From Bombyx mori (taxonomy: Eukaryota > Arthropoda > Insecta > Lepidoptera > Bombycidae), in assembly GCF_030269925.1 (NCBI RefSeq), contig NC_085117.1, positions 3,224,001 to 3,288,000 of the forward strand: a stretch of 64,000 bases of DNA, read 5' to 3'. Shown in pieces: positions 57,068 through 64,000 of the stretch. The position numbers and the translations under genes are program-made. The notes beneath the pieces were generated by a model. It was not told the origin of the DNA and did no database searches. It was given only the letters and a program-made list of their open reading frames with translations. Position 1 is the stretch's first letter; the number at the start of each line of letters is the position of its first letter.

Positions 57068-57468
57068 TCTATATATTAATACGTGAAGCAAAAACTTTGT
57101 ATCCCTTTTTACGAAAATTGCGCGGACGGAGGAGTATGAAATTTTCCATACTTATAGAGAATATAGAGAATAAGTGCAAATGCTAATATTTTTTTAAAAT
57201 AATGCATAAAAGATACATTAAATCAATAAAGAAAACATTACACACACTACATACCATGTATTTGACGCACACACGCATGCATACTATTTATTGTCAAACA
57301 TTTGTTCTTAGCGTCTGTTGTCAAATTAAGAATAGATTAAATATTGTAAGTCTTTGTTAATATTTTGTATAGTGTAGTCTTGGCGAAATTTGTGATTATA
57401 GTATGTGTACAACAAACTTACAATTCCAATTAATTATAGTCGAATTTCGACTACTGTGGGACCTCTAG
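57068..57468 (+). mobile_element. Non-autonomous Helitron
   Basis: A|TCTATATATTAATACGTG...ctactgtgggacctCTAG|T. Most complete copy of its family in the window. Confidence 0.8.
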
Positions 57469-58104
57469 TTTATATAAAAAGAACTTGTTATCAAAGCCTT
57501 TAAATTTTTTAACAATGTTCGTTTTCTAAATATTTGTCGACTATGACGCGAGATGAACAGCCTTGCTTCGTTTGACTTTATCGCGTCAGATTCATTCAAA
57601 GGCTACAATAGCGTGATGTGATATTTGATCTAGTTTAATAATAATTATTAAACAGTATCCGAAATTCGCTGGTTGTACGTACCTGTTGTTGTGACGAACC
57701 TTGGGAAAGGTCTATGGCCTGGCGAGGACGAGTTTGGGCTGAATTTTTTTTTATTCGTTGTCTGTAAAGTCGGTTTACGGACGATAGTTTTGCGTGATAA
57801 CGTCAGTAGCGGAACTATTAGAACTGCTAGCTCTGACGTCACGCGAGAAGAGAGATGAAAGTGTCACAAGCCAACGCTTGGGCCGATCGTGCCCCTCTGT
57901 CGCTTGTTCCGCGCTCTCGCTCACACGCTCAGGCTCAGGCGGAACGTGACACTTTTTCGTGCGTGCAGCCGGTGTTCATCGAATTATAAGACATTATCAT
58001 GTAAAAATAAAAAAGAAAGAAGAAAACGCAAAAAAACATGACCAAGTCTCCAATAGAAACTAAATTTGATATTTAAAAAATTGAATTTGATGTTTATGTA
58101 ATCG

Positions 58105-58310
58105 TAAATAAACATGCTTTAACAAAAACCGACTTCAAATAAATAAAAAAAATATATTCCAAAACAAATTAATTATACACTAAAAACAATAATCATCGAA
58201 ATCGGTTGGCGTGATATTGAGTTATTGAGTTATTCATCTATTTGTCGCGTACGTACTTAATGCAAATTTAAGACTTATATGGTTCTCTCATGGATACCAT
58301 TATCAGAACT
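58105..58310. repeat. Interspersed repeat (accgacttcaaa ends), reverse copy
   Basis: aacaaaaaccgacttcaaat, then aatcatcgaaatcggttggc; reverse of 47435-47645. Confidence 0.55.
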
Positions 58311-58332
58311 GGACTAAATTGAAAAGGGACCA

Positions 58333-58577
58333 CACGGGAAGTTTGTATAAAATAAACTTAAAACAAACAAAAGGAATACGTCCGACGGGGAATACATCAA
58401 AGGAAAAACAAAATTGCTATTTTTATTTAATTCCGAGCGTTTTCATATTTATCTACCTTTTAAACCTTCTCTGGACTTCCACAAATAATTCAAGACCAAA
58501 ATTAGCCAAATCGGTCCAGCCGTTCTCGAGTTTTAGCGAGACTAACGAACGGCAATTCATTTTTATATATATATAGA
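58333..58577 (-). mobile_element. Helitron 5' part, truncated
   Basis: Reverse of the first half of 2347-2855 (aaccttctctggacttccac; ctcgagttttagcgagac). 3' end missing. About 200 bp upstream of the start codon at 58781. Confidence 0.65.
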
Positions 58578-58780
58578 TAGATTTGATCAGTTTTTCTGTG
58601 TTCGTATGTGTGTGTATCATAATAATTTAAAATACGCGTAAAATATAATGAAAATCGAAGATCGATTTATAGACGCTCGCGCGATCCTTGAAAACTGATT
58701 TCGTTGTAAAAAATTCATCTTCGCACTGAATACCTTTAAATGGAGACTGTATTATAATATGGACACGTTGGATTCCAATT

Positions 58781-59036
58781 ATGGAAAGTGAAATTGTCGA
58801 TTTTGTGGCGACGGAGAAAATGAGCCACACCAAACCGATCAGGAGGCGTTCGAGCATTTTCTCGCTGCTGAAACGTAAGAAGAAATTGACGCGGCAGTAT
58901 TCCGAGCCGGCCGCGTTCCCGGACGCGGATCCGCTTAGGAAATTTTCGATCGACTCGGCTATTCTGTCCGATTTCACGAGGAGCTTCGATTACGCAATGT
59001 GCCCGGAGAAGGAAGCGGACGTCTTCTGCGATAGAG
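58781..59036 (+). CDS. Alternative short N-terminal exon of the ORP gene (no PH domain)
   Basis: ATG with an in-frame TGA about 57 bp upstream; 85 codons, donor AG|GTCAGT. Encodes MESEIVDFVATEKMSHTKPI, then a basic Arg/Lys cluster (RRRSSIFSLLKRKKKLTRQY) and an acidic/hydrophobic tail ending VFCDR. The basic-hydrophobic cluster could bind acidic membranes (inference). Ends in phase 1, fitting the shared exon at 60043, 1 kb downstream. A truncated Helitron lies about 200 bp upstream. The alternative is an unrelated start exon. Confidence 0.65.
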
Positions 59037-59159
59037 GTCAGTTTCTTGAATACCCCGACGGGCTGGTGTACTGTGTTGTGTTTAGACACGAATCAGGTTC
59101 GGTCGTGTTCGGAAATCGCGACAATACTGATGACGGTCGGGAAGATAGTTCGGTTTGAA

Positions 59160-60042
59160 ATTCGAATTGTGACGTCATTGTTTATGAGAGCCGAATCATA
59201 TCACTCACTGTAGTCTTAATGCTGGAGTCCGCACTAAGGTAGGGAGTAATGTTCCTGATTTTTAGGGTTTATAATTGATCAGGTCACGCGACACAACTCC
59301 TGGACCAGCTAAGATTGACTCGGTGTCAGGGCAGAGTCCGCTCGCAAGTTTTATTTCATTCTACCCACCTAGACTCGATAAAGAACTACAATGTTTGTGT
59401 CTCGTTGTCCAATATAACTATACCTAAAACCCTTTGCAAGAAAGGGACAGTAAATCCTCATACGAATTCCATTAGCTTCGAACTTTGACTTCCTAATTTC
59501 TTAGTCATTTATCGAAATTCGATCATATGCCTTGCCTTATGGATGTATTGCACTGTCTTTGATGTTTTAAAACCACATTTTTTTTAAACAATTTTTATTT
59601 TGTGTGATTCCGAAATATACGGGTCAAACCGCAAGGTCTTGATATGATGGTCGACCCCGGATTCCTCATGTACGAAGGGATATTGTAGAAACACTGTGTG
59701 GTTTTTGTTCGCAAGCACCTAAATTAGCTCGATAGCGTAATTCTGCATAACTCCTCTCGCACTCGGAAATGGGGGAATCCCCTTTTACTGTGTAGCGAAA
59801 ATTCCACAAAATCATACCCTAAGCTTCCTAATTAACCGCCAATACGAGTTTCATTGCGCGAAAGGCGATAACCGCTCGAAGCGACTCATACGACGTTTTC
59901 GTTCGCATCACCCAGAATACCTACCTCAAACTGACCACTGTCCATAATCCTGACATGGCCATTGCTTGCACGCTTTATCCGGCTAGCAGCTGTAGCTAGA
60001 CTGTATTTGGCCAGTAAACAGTCGCACCTCCAACAGAATTAG
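59160..60042. other. ORP intron, no exon seen
   Basis: Between the short alternative first exon and shared exon 9; no repeats or coding recognised. Confidence 0.4.
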
Positions 60043-60183
60043 CCGGCGTCGGTTCTGACACTGACAGCGAAGGTTCGAGGGGCGGGATGCCGGAGCCGGT
60101 CCACGAGGACCCGACCGCCAGGAAGCAGAGCGTCCTGGCCAGGATCGAGAGGAGCTACATCGAAGATCCGGACATTGAAATCG
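60043..60183 (+). CDS. ORP8: ORP5/8-like protein, shared exon 9: acidic linker
   Basis: Acceptor cagaattag. Completes Ala and encodes GVGSDTDSEGSRGGMPEPVH, then EDPTARKQSVLARIERSYIE plus DPDIEI, the Ser/Asp/Glu linker between PH and lipid-transfer domains. The donor is taken as ATCG|GTGCTG because that leaves phase 1 and joins the next exon as Gly-Glu-Leu-Val-Glu-Glu; the frame hits TGA a few codons further on. The donor is weak, so its position is moderately certain. Confidence 0.75.
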
Positions 60184-60324
60184 GTGCTGTTAGTATTACG
60201 TGATCCTAATCGAATGATTGGTTTTAATGGAGCTAATAACAAAAAGCCCAGGTAGGTAGGTCCTACCACCAGTAAAAACTACGCGCCTTCCTCACTTGTC
60301 GCTTGTTCTCATTGTGATAATTTA

Positions 60325-60352
60325 GTCAATATATATATATATATATATATTA
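60325..60352. repeat. (AT)n microsatellite
   Basis: atatatatatatatatatat immediately before a Bm1 tail. Confidence 0.9.
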
Positions 60353-60354
60353 TT

Positions 60355-60592
60355 TCTTAGTAGGGTGGACGGGCTCACAGCCCACCTGGTGTTAAGTGGT
60401 TACCGGAACCCATAGACATCTACAACGTAAATGCGCCACTCACCTTGAGATATGAGTTCTAAGGTCTCAGTATAGTTACAACGGATGCCCCACCCTTCAA
60501 ACCGAAACGCATTACTGCTTCACGGCAGAAATACGCAAGGTGGTGGTACCTACCCGTGCGGACTCACAATTGGCCCTACCACCAGCAATAGG
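60355..60592 (-). mobile_element. Bm1 SINE, 5'-truncated
   Basis: Reverse Bm1 from ttagtagggtggacgggctc to ggccctaccaccagc, between ORP exons 9 and 10. Confidence 0.9.
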
Positions 60593-60730
60593 TGCTAATC
60601 AGGCATCTGTTAAATAATCTGTTCTCTTGTTTTTTTACGTTAGCTGTCACCAGAAACGCTTACCATCGATTGGTCCGAGTGCTTTTATTGTGCTAATGAC
60701 CGAATGTAACCAGGATCTTCCTTCAGGCAG

Positions 60731-60905
60731 GAGAATTAGTGGAGGAAGTAGCGGAAGAGAACAAATCTCTGCTTTGGTTCCTGCTGAAACAGGTCAGGCC
60801 CGGCATGGACCTTTCGAAGGTCGTGCTCCCGACCTTCATCCTGGAGCCGAGGTCGTTTCTGGACAAGTTATCCGACAATTACTATCACGCTGATCTTCTA
60901 GGCCA
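60731..60905 (+). CDS. ORP8: ORP5/8-like protein, shared exon 10: start of lipid-transfer domain
   Basis: Acceptor ttcaggcag, donor CCA|GTAAGT. Encodes [20 protein letters not shown], then [20 protein letters not shown] and [10 protein letters not shown]. This is the lid and opening of the OSBP-related domain (ORD); the [23 protein letters not shown] block carries the leucine/proline residues that in ORP8 contact phosphatidylserine. Function by homology: counter-transport of phosphatidylserine and PI4P at ER-plasma membrane contacts. Another AG four bases upstream (60726) would break the frame. Confidence 0.95.
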
Positions 60906-62137
60906 GTAAGTGGAAAGCTCTGAAGTTTATTGTCTTTATAATACGCTTTTATTAGCTTCAGACGTATGTTGTATGTTTGTAACGGAATCTTTGAACATGA
61001 TTTTGACCCCCTTCAAAACGTCGGATTAACTCGAAATTTGTTTGGTATAGGTACTTATTAAGAACCGATGACAATTCAATATTTAAAAAAATATATTGAA
61101 AAACTTGAAATTCAAACCAAAAAAATTAAAAATAAAAAATAGTTTAAAAAAAAAGTAACAAAATACGCTTTTATAGAAAATCCAATTAAAAAAATAAAAA
61201 ATAAATTTTAATAAATTTGAATTAAAAATAATGTAAGAAAAAAAATTTTTATTGTAAAAAAAAAGCGTATTTTGTTAGTTTTTTTAAACTATTATTTATC
61301 AATTTAATCGTTGTCACAAATGTTTAATGTATATAGGTATATTTTCGCGAGAAGTAGATTTGATTTAAACTAACTACTAACTTATCAGGTAGCATAGTTA
61401 ATTTAACCTTTAGCGCTCGAACCGTCGATAGATCTACTCTCTATTAATGCGTATGGTGCGGAGCGTCGGAACACCGACTATTGCGCAGTTTGATTATTAG
61501 GTATCGACCTGTGCATTTTTAAGCTGAAGTTTTTTTCAAAAGTCCTCTAGCGATTTCTGCAAAATATGTGAATATATGAAAGGCTTAATCTTTTCCATTC
61601 TAGTAGATGATTAGGGTTAGGAGTTTCGCAGGAGACCCTCGTTAATAGACATAGACCAAAGAATTGCGAGCTGGCAGTGACGACACATGGTCGCCGGGGC
61701 TGAAAAATCTCGAGTGGTAAACAGGTAACTGAAGGCGTAGCGTGGGTAGTCTTTCCACGAGGTAGACCGACGATATTAATGAAGGTCTCAGGAATCCGGC
61801 GTAGGAACGATCGTTGTGACAAGGCCCAGGATCAATAATATCCAGCTGTGGACGTCTGTGGGCCAAAAGATGTATAGATACATATATGTGTAGATACATC
61901 GGTTGGGACAATAATTACAACTGCTTTTACGATGTTATCTCGCGTTTTTTTCTATAACTTCTTCAGATAGTTTCGAATAAAAGTCATTGCGAAAGATATG
62001 TCCATAAACGTAGCTTTCTGTTCCGTCAAAATGGGCAATATCAGTTCGATTTAACTATGACAATTGTCGTGACATCTTGGGATATATAGGCGAAAAGTTC
62101 TGTGGTCAAAACCTGATCGCATCCACAAAATTTCCAG
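60906..62137. other. ORP intron
   Basis: Very A/T-rich at 61080-61280 (poly-A/T words, locally self-complementary). 61400-61520 is a copy of the gaaccgtcgatagat repeat. No exon seen. Confidence 0.5.
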
Positions 62138-62318
62138 GGCCCAAACTCTAGAAGATCCGTATCAGAGGTTCAAGAGCGTGCTCCGCTGGTACCTGTCAGG
62201 GCTTTACAGAAAACCGAAGGGTCTTAAAAAACCCTACAATCCAGTTTTGGGCGAGACGTTCCGATGCTGCTGGAAGCATAGGCAGCCGGAATCCTACACT
62301 TACTATGTGGCTGAGCAG
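62138..62318 (+). CDS. ORP8: ORP5/8-like protein, shared exon 11: lipid-transfer domain
   Basis: Acceptor atttccag, donor CAG|GTGAAT. Completes Gln and encodes AQTLEDPYQRFKSVLRWYLS, then GLYRKPKGLKKPYNPVLGET and FRCCWKHRQPESYTYYVAEQ. KPKGLKKPYNPVLGETF is the ORD fingerprint with the Lys residues that bind PI4P phosphate; the exon stops right after EQ of the EQVSHHPP signature. Confidence 0.95.
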
Positions 62319-63039
62319 GTGAATCGCCTTTTGGGATATTGGTATTTTTATTTTGTAACAGCTATTACGAGGGGAATCCCCCGCTGAATGACGGCGATAC
62401 GACCCAGCTGATTGGCCTAATGAGGTGCATTTCATTCAGACCTGGTTCGTACGGGATTTCAGTACCAACCCGAAATAAATAAATAAAAAACACGTGTGGC
62501 ACTCGGGAACTGCCGCGGTAAAGCCATTGCATAGGATTTTTTATCAACTTATGCAATTATAATTAGACAATAATAATTTGACATGAAAACAATAATAAAA
62601 TAAGACCACGCTATGTTTATAAACATTAACAAAAGCAAAACATTAACTGTCCCCTTCACACTCATAAGCTAGACCGCGCGAAAGAGAGATGGGCAGACTT
62701 TTCATGATGCGCATGCAGACCGACGTCACGCCGCGCGCTTGTTCACAAACACTACACAAGCGCAACGTGTGAATGTGTTGAACGCGAGCTAGAAGATAGC
62801 CGGAGTGTGAGGTTTTATTTTCGTTACGGAATTTCTTGATTCGGTCGCCGCGGTCAAAGCCCGCTATAAAAGCTATGCAATAACTTAACTAACTGGAAAC
62901 AAATCACGCATAGTCTTCCAGTTCCTAATTTGGAGTCCCTGCGTCACGGTTACCAGAGACTGACATACACGCTTCTATACCTTTAAGGTATAAGTATATA
63001 GATAATGAACGCTAAAACAAAGAGCTAATAAACCTATTC

Positions 63040-63275
63040 ATCACACGAGTTTGCCCCGGTGTGGAATTCGAATCCACGACCCCTGGGTGCATCGAGTCAG
63101 TCAATCAAAAGGGTTAACGCCGTGTATTTATAATCAAACTTGCAGATACTATGCAATTGAGACTGTAGACCTCATGTCTCAAGGTGGGCGACGGCGTTTA
63201 CGCTCCGATGTCTATGGACCCCGGACACGACTTAACTCGTTGATTCGTCTGAGAGATAAAGAAAAACGAAGTTTC
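63040..63275. mobile_element. Diverged SINE fragments
   Basis: A reverse tRNA-like B-box (ggaattcgaatccacgaccc) followed by a forward degraded Bm1 tail (ctcatgtctcaaggtgggcg). The open frame across it is chance. It ends 27 bp before ORP exon 12. Confidence 0.5.
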
Positions 63276-63301
63276 TGATACAGCTTTCCTTCCTTCAATA
63301 G

Positions 63302-63398
63302 GTTTCCCATCACCCCCCTATTTCAGCCTTCTACATTTCGAACAGAAAGGAGGGTTACGTGATCGAAGGAAGCCTTCTGGCGCGTTCCAAGTTCTATG
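63302..63398 (+). CDS. ORP8: ORP5/8-like protein, shared exon 12: EQVSHHPP signature
   Basis: Acceptor ccttcaatag, donor ATG|GTAAGT. Encodes VSHHPPISAFYISNRKEGYV, then IEGSLLARSKFYG. Together with EQ from exon 11 it makes the diagnostic EQVSHHPPIS motif; the two His bind PI4P. Ends in phase 1. The next exon (expected to start with Asn-Ser) was not found before the right edge, so the rest of the ORD and the C-terminal ER anchor are outside the window. Confidence 0.95.
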
Positions 63399-63512
63399 GT
63401 AAGTAGCTTTTCATTTTCACGTCAGCTTTTAATGTGTAGCGTAATAAATACGGCACAAACTTGAATAGCGCTAACGACATTTTCAAGATGGCCTTTTGAA
63501 GGTACGTTAGTG

Positions 63513-63652
63513 GCTTAGAACGAACATGGCGTAGAACTCACGTCTCTCTCAGGGTGGGTGGAGGCATTAACGTCGCTGATGTCCACGGGCTCCGATAACC
63601 ACTTAACACCAGCTGGGCCCTGAGCTCGTCCACCCGTCTAAGCAAAATAAAG
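63513..63652 (+). mobile_element. Bm1 SINE tail, diverged
   Basis: agaactcacgtctctctcag through cacccgtctaagcaaaataa, forward; after the last ORP exon visible. Confidence 0.7.
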
Positions 63653-64000
63653 AAGTTAAATACGTCAAGATGCACTTATTAGTTGGTGACGTCACTTGTT
63701 ATTACAGCGCGGAAGTGCGAGAGGGACGGCGATATGCTCCCGCAAATTTTTTTTAATAAATCCAAGATCACCTTGTTCATAACCTCATACGTATGTAAAA
63801 TGGTCCATAGCCAAATCCATAATAAATTGGATGAATTGCTTTGGACTGAAACTCCTCATCTTCTAGCAGTAAGCCTTTGAACTCCGAAGAGTTATCATGT
63901 GCTGTACACGTGGAAGCTAACTGTCAAGTAAACTTCAAGCTGCACTCAAGCCAGTGATCAAGGGTGATGAGAAAGATCCTTAAAGGTCGATGCTTAGGCT

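Noticed and set aside
60727..60730. Tandem acceptor (cag gcag) giving a variant of ORP exon 10
   Set aside because: The two AGs differ by four bases, so use of the first would break the frame.
63683..63880. Candidate next ORP exon after the acceptor ttattacag at about 63706
   Set aside because: In the required phase it does not give the conserved Asn-Ser-Leu-Ser... continuation; the sequence looks repeat-derived.

Overview
The window is insect nuclear DNA, almost certainly from a silkworm (Bombyx mori or a very close relative). More than 25 copies or fragments of a SINE matching the Bombyx Bm1 family occur here, some complete with the tRNA-like head. BMC1-type LINE 3' ends, Lepidoptera-type Helitrons (5' TC, 3' CTAG, inserted between A and T) and small inverted-repeat MITEs are also present. 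Genes are split into short exons with GT-AG introns. There are no operons, CRISPR arrays, rRNA genes or credible tRNA genes. All family assignments come from reading the sequence and recalled protein families; no search was run.

Region 1 (1-12.7 kb, + strand) holds the 3' part of an SLC16/monocarboxylate-transporter-like gene. One exon (205-328) encodes the end of TM6 and stops on a complete codon. Two large homologous last exons follow (5171-6292 and 11390-12592). Each begins in the matching phase, encodes the cytosolic loop plus TM7-12, and has its own stop. No second N-terminal half was seen between them, so the simplest reading is alternative terminal exons that swap the C-terminal half of the transporter. 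A 94-bp palindrome-containing minisatellite lies just after the first terminal exon, and two copies of one MITE flank that exon.

Region 2 (16.6-22.6 kb, - strand) holds a ZAD-C2H2 zinc-finger gene convergent with region 1. Seven exons are visible: the second half of a ZAD domain, an acidic linker, and nine zinc fingers ending in a C2HC finger. One junction (18372/18718) is out of frame by a single base at the splice acceptor. The first ZAD exon was not found.

Region 3 (22.6-31.5 kb) is mostly intergenic and repeat-derived, with decayed LINE 3' ends.

Region 4 (31.5-64 kb, + strand) holds an oxysterol-binding-protein-related gene of the ORP5/ORP8 type, running off the right edge. Eight exons (31516-39837) encode a disordered N-terminus and the PH domain. 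Four later exons (60043-63398) encode the acidic linker and the start of the sterol/lipid-transfer domain, including the EQVSHHPP signature. Two further start-codon exons or exon sets (40806-41838 and 58781-59036) lie in the 20-kb intron between these blocks. Both end in the same phase as the PH block, so the gene probably has three alternative N-termini, two of them without a PH domain. One PH-domain intron uses a GC donor. Several mobile elements end within about 20-60 bp of 3' splice sites.

The rest is introns and intergenic DNA filled with SINEs, Helitrons, MITEs and simple repeats.
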